This document shows positions 18,235-29,217 of a stretch of 64,000 nt of DNA, piece by piece. Positions within the stretch are counted from its first letter, which is position 1, and every line of letters begins with the position of its first letter. The notes beneath the pieces are model-generated. The model was not told the DNA's origin. It was given only the letters and a program-made list of their open reading frames with translations, and ran no database searches. The stretch is from positions 62,001-126,000 of the forward strand of contig NZ_JSWE01000036.1 in the NCBI RefSeq assembly GCF_000815465.1. The letters run 5' to 3'. The translations under genes and the position numbers were made by a program. The stretch comes from Candidatus Jidaibacter acanthamoeba (GTDB taxonomy: Bacteria > Pseudomonadota > Alphaproteobacteria > Rickettsiales > Midichloriaceae).

Positions 18235-19164
18235 CTAATTATTAACTCGTTTAGAAATTAAGTTCCAGGCATATTTTTTATAACTTTTTGCAGCTTTTTG
18301 AAATAAATACCAATCACTTCTCAAATAATCATCTTTCCACCGGTACCCCTTAGCGGTTTTAAGGTATGCTGAATTCTTCCATAATTTTTTATTATATAAT
18401 ATTATTCTTCTGTTAGAGTATTTTAGCGCTAAATTCTGATAGTTATTAATTCGCTCTCTATAACTATATTGCCCTATCTCTCCGATGGCTTGCTCCAAAT
18501 CCGAACTAAGTTCTCTTAGCTCCTGCTCTATCGCACGTCTTGAAGATAAAAGATTGCTGTATTCTAAAAACAGCTCTTTTGCAGCAGCAATGAACTTTTT
18601 TTTATTATTAACTTCAGAAACTTTTAACCTATCATCATGCCAAATTAGATCTATCCTATCTGGTTTATTAAAATAATCAGCATGGCCTAGGTTAGGAATT
18701 AATGAGTTTAATAGGTTATTTCCGCTGTTGAAATCACTGTAAGTACCAACAAAATTAGCATGTGCCCAAGTATCAGCAAAAGCATGTGAAGCAACTCCTA
18801 TTTGGTAAAGATCTTGGGAATCAAGAGAAACTCTTAGTATTTTGCGAGCGAGGAAACTACCCGGAGTGGTTGCAAGCAGATGTTTTGCATTATCTTTTCT
18901 TAAACCGGCAGCTTCTATAAATTCTCCGGGAATAAAATGAAAGCATAAATAAGTTTGAGTTAGTTTATTTTGGTTTATAAATGGAATATAACTTTGTGTT
19001 AAAACAGAGTTGAAAGGCTGGTTTTCTTTATTATAAACCACTATTTCTTCAGTATTATCATCAACAAATTGTGCACTATAAGCAATTTTATAAGCTTGAT
19101 TTAAATTAAATCCTGCTTTCACGGCAATTAAATAATTAATATAGTAGTGAAATTCAATATCCAT
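18235..19164 (-). CDS. DUF6765 family protein
   Basis: A 309-residue protein of unknown function whose beginning, MDIEFHYYINYLIAVKAGF followed by AYSAQFVDDNTE, matches the DUF6765 pattern. His/Asp-rich motifs (FHYY, VASHAFADTWAHANFVG, HADYF) suggest a metal-bound active site like that of zinc-dependent phospholipase C or related all-helical hydrolases, though this is an inference. No signal peptide is seen. It lies 25 bases upstream of comEC on the same strand and behind the gatB terminator. Confidence 0.7.
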   Translation of the reverse strand: MDIEFHYYINYLIAVKAGFNLNQAYKIAYSAQFVDDNTEEIVVYNKENQPFNSVLTQSYIPFINQNKLTQTYLCFHFIPGEFIEAAGLRKDNAKHLLATTPGSFLARKILRVSLDSQDLYQIGVASHAFADTWAHANFVGTYSDFNSGNNLLNSLIPNLGHADYFNKPDRIDLIWHDDRLKVSEVNNKKKFIAAAKELFLEYSNLLSSRRAIEQELRELSSDLEQAIGEIGQYSYRERINNYQNLALKYSNRRIILYNKKLWKNSAYLKTAKGYRWKDDYLRSDWYLFQKAAKSYKKYAWNLISKRVNN

Positions 19165-19175
19165 AAATATATCTG

Positions 19176-19206
19176 AAAAAGGGTAAGAAATGCTATCTTA
19201 CCCTTT
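19176..19206 (-). terminator. Rho-independent terminator of gatB
   Basis: An 11-bp perfect stem (19178-19188 with 19196-19206), 7-base loop, and on the minus strand a T5 run immediately after the stem. It is placed 25 bases past the gatB stop codon and separates gatB from the DUF6765 gene. Confidence 0.85.
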
Positions 19207-19230
19207 AAGCTTATATCTACGGAAGCCCCT

Positions 19231-20691
19231 TTAACCTTTTAATTTTTGAACTAGTAAATCATTTACGATCGACGGATTGAATTTACCTTGAGACAGCTTC
19301 ATCACTTGTCCGACAAAGAAGCCGAACAGTTTATCTTTGCCGCTTCTGTACTCATTAACCTTATCTTGATTCTCAGTAAGCACTTGTTCGATTAATTGCT
19401 CAATGGCTTTAGTATCGGAAACTTGTACCAAGCCTTCCCTTTCAACAATTGCTTTAGGCTCGTCACCTGTTTCAAACATAATGTCAAAAACTTGTTTAGC
19501 AATTTTCCCTGAAATAGTGCCGTCTTTTATTAGTTTAACCAGATCCCCGACCTGCTTAGCTTTAATTGGTGATTGCTCGATTTCAAGGCCGGCTTTATTT
19601 AATCTGCCGAACAGCTCTGCGGTAATCCAGTTAGCTACAAGCTTCGCATCGGCATTCTGTGCTGCTTCTTCAAAATATTTTGCTACCACCTGATCAGCTA
19701 CTATCACCCCTGCATCATATGTAGACAACCCCATCTGCTTGATATATCGCTCTTTTTTCTGATCAGGAAGCTCAGGTAAGCTCTTTCTGATATTTTCAAT
19801 ATATTCATCTGTTAAAGTAAGAGGTAAAAGATCAGGGTCAGGGAAATAACGATAATCCTGAGCATCTTCTTTACTTCTCATTGATCTTGTCTCATTAAGC
19901 AAAGCATCAAATAATCTGGTTTCCTGATCAACTGTTCCACCGCCTTCAATTAAATCGACTTGCCTTGCCGCTTCGAATTCAATTGCTCTTATAATATTTT
20001 TTATTGAATTAACATTTTTTATTTCCGCTCGCGTACCGTATTCCTTAGCACCTACTCTTCTTACGGAAACGTTAGCATCACATCTTAAAGAGCCTTTTTC
20101 CATATCACCATCACATGTTTCAAGATAACGAAGTATTGAACGGAGCTTTTTCATAAATTCACCTGCTTCTTCACTACTTCTGATATCAGGCTCGGTTACT
20201 ATCTCCATTAAGGCAATACCTGAACGGTTGAGGTCAATATAAGTTTCGGTCGGGCTTTGATCATGAATACTTTTACCGGCATCCTGCTCAAGGTGGATTC
20301 TAGTGATCCCTACTTCTTTCACCGTACCGTCCGGCATATCCACATGCACTACACCTTTGCCTACGATCGGGTCTTTGAATTGTGATATCTGATAACCTTG
20401 CGGAAGATCAGGATAAAAATAATTCTTTCGATCAAATACTGAAAACTTATTGATTTGCGCACCGAGTCCTAACCCGGTTCTAACTGCCTGCTCAATACAT
20501 TTTTCATTAATTACGGGCAACATCCCGGGCATAGCGGCATCTACAAATGAAACCTGGGTATTCGGCTCAGCTCCGAATTCAGTTGAACTTCCGGAAAATA
20601 ATTTAGAATTAGAACTTACCTGGGCATGGATTTCAAGACCAATTACCAGTTCCCAATCACCGGTTACACCTTTAATAATTTGAGCTGCCAT
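19231..20691 (-). CDS. gatB: Asp/Glu-tRNA amidotransferase subunit B
   Basis: A 486-residue subunit of GatCAB, which converts misacylated Glu-tRNA(Gln) and/or Asp-tRNA(Asn) to the amide form. Features: [55 protein letters not shown] and the C-terminal tRNA-binding YqeY-like domain ending [11 protein letters not shown]. Length is standard. GatA and GatC are not adjacent here. It ends at a strong intrinsic terminator. Confidence 0.97.
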   Translation of the reverse strand: MAAQIIKGVTGDWELVIGLEIHAQVSSNSKLFSGSSTEFGAEPNTQVSFVDAAMPGMLPVINEKCIEQAVRTGLGLGAQINKFSVFDRKNYFYPDLPQGYQISQFKDPIVGKGVVHVDMPDGTVKEVGITRIHLEQDAGKSIHDQSPTETYIDLNRSGIALMEIVTEPDIRSSEEAGEFMKKLRSILRYLETCDGDMEKGSLRCDANVSVRRVGAKEYGTRAEIKNVNSIKNIIRAIEFEAARQVDLIEGGGTVDQETRLFDALLNETRSMRSKEDAQDYRYFPDPDLLPLTLTDEYIENIRKSLPELPDQKKERYIKQMGLSTYDAGVIVADQVVAKYFEEAAQNADAKLVANWITAELFGRLNKAGLEIEQSPIKAKQVGDLVKLIKDGTISGKIAKQVFDIMFETGDEPKAIVEREGLVQVSDTKAIEQLIEQVLTENQDKVNEYRSGKDKLFGFFVGQVMKLSQGKFNPSIVNDLLVQKLKG

Positions 20692-20786
20692 ATTTTTTTA
20701 TAATTCAATCAATAATTTATGCAGGAAAAATTAACATTTTTCCAACAATTGATCAAGCAACAGTTATTTTAAGCCTACTAACCTTA

Positions 20787-22097
20787 TTACATTCTTGCAG
20801 AGTATTGCTCAAATCCTCTTCTCTCTTGAGCAAGCTGCTGAACATATGAAGGCAGGTGCTTACTATATAGTGAGATTTGTGAATTTTCACTTGAAGCTTG
20901 AGGTTTTTTTTCACCTTCAATTTTAACTATTAACTCTCTATATTCTTTTAATTGGTTATTTTGGCTGAAGAAATTTTGTACAACGTCGAGCAATTTGCCG
21001 TTATGATGTTTATCCAACAAATCATTTAATTCAAGAACAGCCTTAGCAGGGCGCAGAACTTTTCCTTCCTCATTTATACAAAGGTAATCATCTCTATTAT
21101 ATATGAAGCTTACAATTGCACGAGCATAGATATAAATATATTTATTTCCTTCACTAACAAAGTTTTTGAAATTCTCGTAAATCTCTCTCCTTAAATCTAA
21201 AACATCATATAACCTTTTAACAAACTCAAAGTATATTGACGGATTTATACAGGCTTTGATAATTTCGGTTGCTTGTTCATTTTTCAAGTAGAGTGCAGGG
21301 TTGAGTTGAAATATATCAAGCAGGGACTCCGCACACTCTGAAAAATAATCTCTCTTATCTTTAGCAGGCTTATCATATATTTTGAAAACAACCTTCTCAA
21401 GATTTTTATAATAATTAATAGAAACGGGAGCAGCCGACTCAATTTTTAAATCTCGATTGTTAAGAACTTGTAAATTTTTCATAAGTTTAAAAAGTATTAA
21501 ACAGCTTTTAATGCGATTAATATGGCTTTGTACTAATTTAGCACAAAAATCTTTTCCTTCTTCTGTTAAGTACTTATTTACTTTCTCTAAAATTTTTATA
21601 CTAGCGGCGCCTCTATTATTAAAGTTTGTGTTAAGGTTGCTTATTACTGAAATTATACTTAATGAGAATGAATTAATATAAGGAGTTATTATATCATTAT
21701 TAGTAATAGTTTTGCTAACATAAAAAATTTTTAAAATACTTGAATACAATGAGCTGATTTCCATATCCGCATGTATTATATGCCCCTGAAACCCTTGATT
21801 TACAATATCCCTAAGAATATCTAATTTTAAACGAACTTTAGAATACAATTCATTATTTACATAAGAGCGTATAAAGCGTTCGGCAATTAAATCATCTTCA
21901 AGAATTTCTATATGTAGTAACAACACCTGCACAAAATTATATACTATAGATACTATATGTTTTTCAATTTCCACTCTATTCTGAAGATGCAGTCTATAAG
22001 TTTTACTAATTTCTTCAAGCCGCTCAACATATCTGTCAGCTGTATTATTATATATTATTCCGTCGTCCCATAAACGGGAAGCTATATTACTTTTCAT
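20787..22097 (-). CDS. Unrecognised 436-residue helical protein
   Basis: I do not recognise this protein. It appears almost wholly alpha-helical and soluble, without signal peptide or membrane segment, with an Asn-rich centre (ISNLNTNFNNRG) and a basic, Gln/Arg-rich C-terminus (QQLAQERRGFEQYSARM). Such tails occur in Rickettsiales type IV secretion substrates, but that is only a suggestion. It sits alone between gatB and glnA. A weak hairpin (20724-20743) follows its stop. Length, an uninterrupted frame and Rickettsiales-like codon use support a real gene. Confidence 0.7.
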   Translation of the reverse strand: MKSNIASRLWDDGIIYNNTADRYVERLEEISKTYRLHLQNRVEIEKHIVSIVYNFVQVLLLHIEILEDDLIAERFIRSYVNNELYSKVRLKLDILRDIVNQGFQGHIIHADMEISSLYSSILKIFYVSKTITNNDIITPYINSFSLSIISVISNLNTNFNNRGAASIKILEKVNKYLTEEGKDFCAKLVQSHINRIKSCLILFKLMKNLQVLNNRDLKIESAAPVSINYYKNLEKVVFKIYDKPAKDKRDYFSECAESLLDIFQLNPALYLKNEQATEIIKACINPSIYFEFVKRLYDVLDLRREIYENFKNFVSEGNKYIYIYARAIVSFIYNRDDYLCINEEGKVLRPAKAVLELNDLLDKHHNGKLLDVVQNFFSQNNQLKEYRELIVKIEGEKKPQASSENSQISLYSKHLPSYVQQLAQERRGFEQYSARM

Positions 22098-22237
22098 GGT
22101 ATTATAATATTTTATAAGTTGTTATAACATACTATTACAAAGCAGGTCATAAAATGGCTAGTTACTTTTTGCTATTCTTTTATTAAACAAAAGTTTATTT
22201 TCTTATAAAATTATAACAATAATGCTATTAATGCTTT

Positions 22238-23680
22238 TTAACCTGCATAATACATCTCAAATTCAATGGGATGCGGTCTTCTTTCCAACTGTTCGACTTC
22301 TTTCATTTTGAGTGCGATATAAGCATCTAACATATCATCACTAAATACCTCACCTACTTTTAGAAATTCTCTATCCTGATTTAATGACTCAAGCGCTTCC
22401 CTTAGTGACCCGCAAACAGTCGGAATTTTTTCAGCTTCTTCTATGCTTAAATTGTATAAATCATTATCATTTGCCTGCCCCGGATGGATCTTGTTTTTAA
22501 TCCCGTCTAAGCCCGCCATCAACATAGCGGCAAAGGTTAAATAAGGATTAGCGGTAGGGTCGGGGAAACGAACTTCTATTCTTTTTGCTTTAGAGTTATA
22601 GACATAAGGTATCCTAATTGCAGCAGAGCGGTTGCATGCTGAATATGCAAGTTGAACCGGAGCTTCATATCCCGGAACTAATCTTTTATAACTGTTGGTT
22701 GAGGGGTTAGAAAACGCATTGATTGCTTTAGCATGCTTAATTATACCGCCTATATAATAAAGGCACATTTCTGAAAGCTCTACATATTTGCCGTTCTTAT
22801 CAAAGAATAAATTATTGTCTTTAAGCCAAATTGATTGATGGGTATGCATTCCCGAGCCATTATCACCGAAAATTGGTTTCGGCATAAAAGTTGCACTTTT
22901 CCCATAAGATGCCGCCACATTTTTTATTACATATTTAAATTTTTGTACGTTATCACTTGAAGCTACCAGCTCCGCATATTCGAAACCTATCTCACACTGA
23001 CTTTCCGCAACTTCATGATGATGAACACTTGCTTTTAAACCTATTGATTCAATAGCTAAAACCATTTCCGATCTGATATCATGAAATAAATCAATCGGAG
23101 GTACTGGGAAATAAGCTCCCTTTACACCTGCTCTATGACCCGTATTTCCCGATTCATATTTTTTATTACTATTACAGGAAGCCTCTTCCGAATCAAGAAT
23201 CACCCCTGATTCATGAGGCGTGTTTATAAAACGAACATCATCAAAGATAAAGAATTCAAGCTCAGGACCAAAATATGCTTTGTCACCCACCTTACCGGAT
23301 TGTAGATACTGCTGTGCTTTCCCGGCTATGGTTCTCGGATCACGATTATATCCTTCTTGAGTTTCCGGGTCGATAACATCACAGATAAGCACCATTGTAG
23401 ATTGACTGGTGAACGGATCAATAAATGCCATTGAGCAATCCGGCTTAATTATCATATCAGAGCAGTTTATTTGCTTCCAGCCTGCAATTGATGAACCGTC
23501 AAACATTAATCCATTTATTAACTCGCTCTCACCGATAAAAGAAGATTTATAAGTGGTATGATGAAATTTACCTAAAGTATCGGTAAATCTAAAATCAATG
23601 AATTGGATATTCTCATCTTTTATTCTTCTCAGCACATCATTAATAATAGATTTTTTTGATAACATACTACTCACTCCCAT
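22238..23680 (-). CDS. glnA: Type I glutamine synthetase
   Basis: A 480-residue GS-I enzyme making glutamine from glutamate, ammonia and ATP. Conserved parts: GLMFDGSSIAGWKQI (Asp-50 latch region), FGPELEFFIFDDV, GSGMHTHQSIWL (ATP/ammonia site), NRSAAIRIPYV and RVEVRFPDPTANPYL-like RIEVRFPDPTANPYL. The adenylylation-type tyrosine lies in NDLYNLSIEEAEK, so GlnE-type control is possible. It diverges from mfd with about 105 bases between; no glnB is adjacent. The start could be the first ATG or MLSKKSIIND 5 residues later. Confidence 0.95.
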   Translation of the reverse strand: MGVSSMLSKKSIINDVLRRIKDENIQFIDFRFTDTLGKFHHTTYKSSFIGESELINGLMFDGSSIAGWKQINCSDMIIKPDCSMAFIDPFTSQSTMVLICDVIDPETQEGYNRDPRTIAGKAQQYLQSGKVGDKAYFGPELEFFIFDDVRFINTPHESGVILDSEEASCNSNKKYESGNTGHRAGVKGAYFPVPPIDLFHDIRSEMVLAIESIGLKASVHHHEVAESQCEIGFEYAELVASSDNVQKFKYVIKNVAASYGKSATFMPKPIFGDNGSGMHTHQSIWLKDNNLFFDKNGKYVELSEMCLYYIGGIIKHAKAINAFSNPSTNSYKRLVPGYEAPVQLAYSACNRSAAIRIPYVYNSKAKRIEVRFPDPTANPYLTFAAMLMAGLDGIKNKIHPGQANDNDLYNLSIEEAEKIPTVCGSLREALESLNQDREFLKVGEVFSDDMLDAYIALKMKEVEQLERRPHPIEFEMYYAG

Positions 23681-23743
23681 GTTTTTTATCTGAGTTATAT
23701 AGCATTATAATTATATTGTGCAATGCGAGAAGTGATGTAATGC

Positions 23744-23772
23744 TTGGCAAAGTTAAATTAAAAAGGTATACT
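23744..23772 (+). promoter_or_regulatory. Sigma70-type promoter of mfd
   Basis: A -35 box TTGGCA (23744-23749) and a -10 box TATACT (23767-23772) are separated by 17 bases. Predicted transcription start is near 23779, leaving a leader of about 22 bases before the ATG at 23801. Confidence 0.65.
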
Positions 23773-23785
23773 GAGCGCCTGTTTA

Positions 23786-26700
23786 TTGCGGATTTATGGG
23801 ATGCTTAAACAAGATTTTTTAGAACAAAAAAATTTATATTTACCGAAAAGTACTGAAGCAACGGTTATTACTCAGTATTTGGAAACCTCTGACTTTATTT
23901 GTTATATAGCAAGCCAGGAGTCTGAAATTGATAATATATCTACGGCTATTAATTTTTTTATGCCTTCCGCTGAGGTAGTATATCTCCCTGCTTGGGACGC
24001 TCTTCCTTATGATCGGGTCTCCCCTAGTTCCGAAGTAGGCTTACAAAGAATAAAAACTTTAAGCAGGTTGCTTGAATCTAAAAATAGTAAGAAAGTTTTA
24101 ATTACTACTTTTGCTAATCTTCTGCAAAAAACTTTTCCTAAAGATTTGCTGCTCTCGACAATTATAAATATTAAAATTTATGATAAAATTTCACGAGATG
24201 CGCTTTTAAATAATTTAAATACTTTAGGATATTTAAGATCGGCAACTGCGAACGAGCCCGGTGAATATGCCATAAGAGGCGGAATTATTGATATTGTATC
24301 TAGTAGTGATAATAAAGGCTTTAGAATCAGCTTTTTCGGAGATGAAGTAGATTCACTTAAGCTATTTGATACGGAGACTCAACTTAGCTTAGAAAAAGTT
24401 GAAGAATGTACTATTTACCCTGTAAGTGAGATAATAATCAATGATGAAACGGCTGATACGTTTAAAAATAACTATAGAAAATTATTCGGAGTTTTAAACG
24501 ATCCCCTTTTAGAGGCAATTAGCGCAAAAAGTAAGTATACCGGAATGGAACACTGGCTACCGTTATTTTATGATAATTTAAGTAATTTGTTCGATTATAT
24601 CCCCGCTCCTGCAGTAGTTTTATATCATGACAGGTTAATCGATGACTTAAACGGACAATATAAATTTATTGAAGAATCCTATGCTACAAGAATTAAGTTA
24701 TCGACCGATAAAAATTATCATCCGTTAAATCCTGCACTTTTATATTTAAACCCCGAAGAATGTAAAACCAATTTAGATAAATATATTTCTAAAGTCCTTT
24801 ATAGCTTCCGGGAAAAAAACAGTATACAATATTTTTCACCTGCTACTAATTTATTTATAGAATCAAAAGCTAATAATCTTTCCACCCTTACAACTTTAAG
24901 AAATTATATAGAGCAACTTAGAACTCCTCTTCAAAATAAAAGCCGAAGACAAAACCGATTTATTATCTGTTGTTTTACCGAGGGCTCCAGAGGGCGTTTA
25001 AAAAACATGCTTTTAGATAATAGCTTTCATACGATAGACATCAATTGCTGGGATGAAATAAGTAACCTTTCAGGGAAAACTTTAGGGCTTGCAATCCTGC
25101 CTATTGAGCAAGGTTTTACTTTTGAAAATTATATTTTCTTAAGTGAGCAGGATCTGCTTGGAGAAAGGTTATCACGAGCACGAAAGCGAAAAAAGAATTC
25201 AGCTAAATTTTTGCAGGAAGCCAACACTCTTTCTGAAGGCGAGTTTGTAGTTCATATTGATCATGGAATCGGTAGATTTGAAAGACTTGAAACCTTAGAA
25301 GTAGCAGGTGCTGTACATGACTTTATAAAGATTATTTACAGAGATGATGATAAACTTTATGTGCCGGTTGAAAACTTAGAGGTAATTTCAAAATATGGTG
25401 GGGATGACATTGCCGTAACGCTTGATAAATTAGGCGGTATAGCTTGGCAAACCAGAAAAGCTAAGCTTAAAAACAGGCTTAAACTTGCGGCCGAAGAACT
25501 GTTGAAAACTGCGGCAAAGCGTGAAGTTGAAAAAGGGATTGTTTTAGAAGCAATACCGGATATGTATGAAAAGTTCTGCCGCAAATTTCCTTATATGGAA
25601 ACTGAAGATCAACTTAGTGCAATAGAAGATATAGAACAGGATTTAAGAAGCGGCAAACCTTTGGATAGGCTTATTTGCGGCGATGTAGGGTTCGGGAAAA
25701 CCGAAGTTGCTTTAAGAGCTGCAGCAGTTGCCGTGCTTTCCGCCGTTCCTCTACAGGTTGCGGTCATCGTTCCGACGACGCTACTTTCCCGCCAGCATTA
25801 TCAGAATTTCAGCAACCGCTTCGGAGATTTTCCGGTGAGAGTCGCTCAGCTCTCAAGGTTCGTACCTAAAAAAGAAGCCGATCAAGTGAAGAAAGATTTA
25901 GAAGAAGGTAAAGTCGATATCATTATCGGTACACATGCGCTTTTAAGTAATGATGTAAAATTTAAAAATTTAGGGCTGATAATCATTGATGAGGAACAGC
26001 ATTTCGGGGTTGCACAGAAGGAAAAACTAAAAAAATTAAAATCCTATACTCATATTATTACACTTTCGGCTACTCCTATCCCGAGGACTTTACAAATGTC
26101 CTTAAGCGGAATTAAAGATTTAAGTTTAATTACTACCCCTCCCGTCAATAGACAACCGATTAAAACTTATATAATGCCTTACGATGCTTTTATAATCAGA
26201 GAAGCAATATTACGTGAATGCGCAAGAGGCGGCAGAACTTTTTATGTTACCCCGAGAATCAGTTACCTTGACGAGCTGGAATTAAAGCTTAAAGAAATTC
26301 TCCCGGAAATTAAAGTGGTAAGAGCCCATGGACAAATGCCTGCTTCAAAACTTGATCAAATAATGAATGATTTTTATGATGGAAAGTTTGAAGTTTTATT
26401 ATCAACCACTATTGTTGAATCAGGATTGGATATACCTTTTGCTAATACTATAATTATTGATAAAGCGGATATGTTCGGGCTCGCTCAACTTTATCAAATC
26501 AGAGGAAGAGTAGGCAGAAGTAATAATAGGGCATATGCTTATCTGATAACCGGCAAAGGATACAACTTAAACCCGATTGCTAAAAAACGTTTGGAAGTTA
26601 TTCAATCGCTTGAGACATTAGGTGCAGGATTTACCGTTGCTTCTCATGATATGGATATTAGAGGGCATGGTAATTTAATCGGAGAGGAGCAATCGGGACA

Positions 26701-27232
26701 TATAAAAGAAGTTGGTCTTGAGCTTTACCAGGACATGCTGGCTGAAGCAATTGAAAAGTTAAAACTCAACAATACTGATGATGAACCATCTAACTGGAGT
26801 CCGGCGATTAATATCGGCGTTTCGGTGCAAATCCCGGAGAGTTACATCAGCGATGATTCGCTAAGGCTTTCAATATATAGAAAAATTGCTCAAATTTCAG
26901 AAATTAAAGAGCTGGAAAGTTTTGCCGCAGAGTTAATTGACAGATTCGGTAATTTACCTGAAGAAGCCGAGCAGCTTTTTGCGATAATAAAATTAAAGCA
27001 ACTCGCTAAACAGCTGAATATAGAAAAAATTGATTTGGGAGATAAAGCTTTAGTAATTAATTTTAAAAACGGAAAGCCCGCTAATAAAGCAAATCCTTTA
27101 GAATTTATTCACAAACATTCGGATCATGCTAAACTTAGAGCTGACGGCAAGCTCTTGATTATGAGAGAATGGAAAACTCAAAATGCTAAAATTAAGGGAG
27201 TGGAAAACATATTAATCCAACTAGGGGTTTAA
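23786..27232 (+). CDS. mfd: Transcription-repair coupling factor Mfd
   Basis: A protein of about 1,145 residues. Mfd removes RNA polymerase stalled at DNA lesions and recruits UvrA. Seen in order: UvrB-homology region ([27 protein letters not shown]), the RNA polymerase-binding CarD-like domain ([33 protein letters not shown]), RecG-like helicase motor with [15 protein letters not shown] (Walker A), [10 protein letters not shown] (DEEQ box), [11 protein letters not shown] and QIRGRVGRS, and a C-terminal TRCF domain. The frame opens at a TTG, but the ATG at 23801 ([10 protein letters not shown]) is the likelier start given the promoter position. Confidence 0.96.
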   Translation: MRIYGMLKQDFLEQKNLYLPKSTEATVITQYLETSDFICYIASQESEIDNISTAINFFMPSAEVVYLPAWDALPYDRVSPSSEVGLQRIKTLSRLLESKNSKKVLITTFANLLQKTFPKDLLLSTIINIKIYDKISRDALLNNLNTLGYLRSATANEPGEYAIRGGIIDIVSSSDNKGFRISFFGDEVDSLKLFDTETQLSLEKVEECTIYPVSEIIINDETADTFKNNYRKLFGVLNDPLLEAISAKSKYTGMEHWLPLFYDNLSNLFDYIPAPAVVLYHDRLIDDLNGQYKFIEESYATRIKLSTDKNYHPLNPALLYLNPEECKTNLDKYISKVLYSFREKNSIQYFSPATNLFIESKANNLSTLTTLRNYIEQLRTPLQNKSRRQNRFIICCFTEGSRGRLKNMLLDNSFHTIDINCWDEISNLSGKTLGLAILPIEQGFTFENYIFLSEQDLLGERLSRARKRKKNSAKFLQEANTLSEGEFVVHIDHGIGRFERLETLEVAGAVHDFIKIIYRDDDKLYVPVENLEVISKYGGDDIAVTLDKLGGIAWQTRKAKLKNRLKLAAEELLKTAAKREVEKGIVLEAIPDMYEKFCRKFPYMETEDQLSAIEDIEQDLRSGKPLDRLICGDVGFGKTEVALRAAAVAVLSAVPLQVAVIVPTTLLSRQHYQNFSNRFGDFPVRVAQLSRFVPKKEADQVKKDLEEGKVDIIIGTHALLSNDVKFKNLGLIIIDEEQHFGVAQKEKLKKLKSYTHIITLSATPIPRTLQMSLSGIKDLSLITTPPVNRQPIKTYIMPYDAFIIREAILRECARGGRTFYVTPRISYLDELELKLKEILPEIKVVRAHGQMPASKLDQIMNDFYDGKFEVLLSTTIVESGLDIPFANTIIIDKADMFGLAQLYQIRGRVGRSNNRAYAYLITGKGYNLNPIAKKRLEVIQSLETLGAGFTVASHDMDIRGHGNLIGEEQSGHIKEVGLELYQDMLAEAIEKLKLNNTDDEPSNWSPAINIGVSVQIPESYISDDSLRLSIYRKIAQISEIKELESFAAELIDRFGNLPEEAEQLFAIIKLKQLAKQLNIEKIDLGDKALVINFKNGKPANKANPLEFIHKHSDHAKLRADGKLLIMREWKTQNAKIKGVENILIQLGV

Positions 27233-27288
27233 TTTCTTTTTTACTTAATATATAAATATAGTAACAACATCATCCATACAGAAATACA

Positions 27289-29217
27289 ATGTATAAGCTA
27301 CTCGGATTCTTATCTGCATTTCTATTATGCAGTTTTACTGCTAATGCTGCCAATATTGATGACCAACAAATTACCCTAGCGCTAAAATACGCTAAGATCA
27401 ATGAATGGGAAAAGGCATATAGCTTAGCCCAAGCTTCTTCTTCGCCCAAGCTTGCGACTTCTTTAGTAAGATTTAAAGAATTACTTAGCGGGAAATATCC
27501 CCTCTCTTCTTTAATTACCTTTTATGAAGAAAATTCCTGGTTTCCGGTTTGCCGATTTCAGGATGATATTGAGAGAAAAATCGGGATAAGCTCTACCCTG
27601 CAGTCAATAATCAGTTGGCATAAACTCTGCCCGGCTAAAAATGAGTCTGCAAGGTTTTTAGAGAATTATGCTTCCTCTTCTTTAAATAAGACTACTCCGA
27701 ACAGCAAATTTTTTGAGCACTGGGCTAAGATTAGCAACCTAAACCCTTTAATTGACCAACAAGTTTTTGATGTATATCGTAAACAGATTCCTTCTTCTCT
27801 AATTACCAGAAAAATTCAAAATTTTATGTGGCAGGGTAATTATGAACAAGCAATATATTATAGCAAGTTTATATCACCACGTGAGCAAATGCTGACTAAA
27901 GTTAAAGTAAGTTATGCTAATAACCTTTCCGGCTATGAAATGTTGGTAAAGAGATATCCTAAACTTAAAAATGATGAATACATAAAATTTAGACACATAA
28001 GAAAATTATTAAAAGAAAAACGAGATACTGAAGCTTATAATGAGTTTGCAACGATAAAACATTTCTCAAACCCCGAACAGTGGTGGAAAGCAAGACATAC
28101 CATTGTTAGGAACTTTATCCGCGAAAAACAATATAAACGAGCTTATAGGATCGCCGTACATCACGGTACTAAAACAGGTGATGAGTTTCAGGAAGCAGAG
28201 TGGATCTCAGGATGGATCGCGCTTAGATTTTTAAAAAACCCTAAAGTTGCAGCCAATCATTTTTATAGCTCATATATGGATTGTCAATATGCTACCTGCA
28301 AATCGAGAGCTGCATACTGGTTGGCGAAAAGCTATGAAAAACTTAATGATAAACCCAAGATGGAAGCTTGGTATGATACGGCGGCTAAGCATAAAATGCA
28401 TTTTTACGGTATATTAGCTATTACCGAGCACCCTAAATCTTTAGATAAAAAGTTTTTTGATTATTTGCCGCAGAAGAAATCTGCTCAACAGAATATAATT
28501 ACACCGGAGATAGATAACTTGGTAGCTTCAACTTATTATATGAGTGAATCCGGTAATAATCATATAGCTCGTATATTATCAAAATATGTTGCTGATAGTG
28601 ACCTCGACCCTAAAGTTAAACACTTGGTTGCAGAGCATTTAAATGATAGAAAGCTTTTGCCTCTACGTATACAATATGCTAAGTTTTTATCTAATCATAA
28701 AGGCCCTTTTCTTGAATGCGGTTACCCTACTGATATCCATATTTCAAATAACAAAAATTCTAAATCTCTTTACCTTGCTATTATCAGACAGGAAAGTAAC
28801 TTTGACCAATCAGCTAAAAGCCCGGCCGGAGCTATAGGCTTAATGCAGCTTATCCCTTCGACCGCAAAAAGATGTGCTAAAACTCTTGGACTTCATCATA
28901 ATGCATTTAGAACCGATCCTAAAGCAAATGTTGCAAAAGGTGTTAATTACCTTGACGGATTGGTAGAATATTTCGGTAATATTGCGCCTGCAATTGCAGC
29001 ATATAATGCAGGAGAAAAAGCGGTTGAACGTTGGATTAGAGAGTTCGGTGACCCTGCAACCATGCAGAGTGTATCTGAAGTGCTGGATTGGATTGAATCT
29101 ATTCCTTATGCCGAAACCAGGACATATGTTAAAAAAGTATTGGAAAATATGGTGGTATATGAGAGTATACTGCAACCTGATCAACCGCAATTTTTAGCTA
29201 GTCTCTTAGGAAAGTAA
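27289..29217 (+). CDS. Soluble lytic murein transglycosylase
   Basis: A 642-residue periplasmic enzyme of the Slt70 type. A cleavable signal peptide (MYKLLGFLSAFLLCSFTANA) precedes a long helical superhelix and a C-terminal SLT domain with the catalytic glutamate in RQESNFDQSAKSPAGAIGLM (Glu502), LIPSTAKRCAK and AIAAYNAGEKAVERW. It cleaves peptidoglycan glycan strands to anhydro-muropeptides. It may serve cell-wall turnover or help insertion of the flagellum or type IV secretion apparatus. Its stop codon overlaps the mnmE start (TAATGA), so the two are coupled. Confidence 0.93.
   Translation: MYKLLGFLSAFLLCSFTANAANIDDQQITLALKYAKINEWEKAYSLAQASSSPKLATSLVRFKELLSGKYPLSSLITFYEENSWFPVCRFQDDIERKIGISSTLQSIISWHKLCPAKNESARFLENYASSSLNKTTPNSKFFEHWAKISNLNPLIDQQVFDVYRKQIPSSLITRKIQNFMWQGNYEQAIYYSKFISPREQMLTKVKVSYANNLSGYEMLVKRYPKLKNDEYIKFRHIRKLLKEKRDTEAYNEFATIKHFSNPEQWWKARHTIVRNFIREKQYKRAYRIAVHHGTKTGDEFQEAEWISGWIALRFLKNPKVAANHFYSSYMDCQYATCKSRAAYWLAKSYEKLNDKPKMEAWYDTAAKHKMHFYGILAITEHPKSLDKKFFDYLPQKKSAQQNIITPEIDNLVASTYYMSESGNNHIARILSKYVADSDLDPKVKHLVAEHLNDRKLLPLRIQYAKFLSNHKGPFLECGYPTDIHISNNKNSKSLYLAIIRQESNFDQSAKSPAGAIGLMQLIPSTAKRCAKTLGLHHNAFRTDPKANVAKGVNYLDGLVEYFGNIAPAIAAYNAGEKAVERWIREFGDPATMQSVSEVLDWIESIPYAETRTYVKKVLENMVVYESILQPDQPQFLASLLGK

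Noticed and set aside
20724-20743. Hairpin GGAAAAA/TTTTTCC behind the 436-residue gene as a terminator
   Set aside because: Only 7 pairs, mostly A-T, and no T run after the stem; kept as a weak possibility only.
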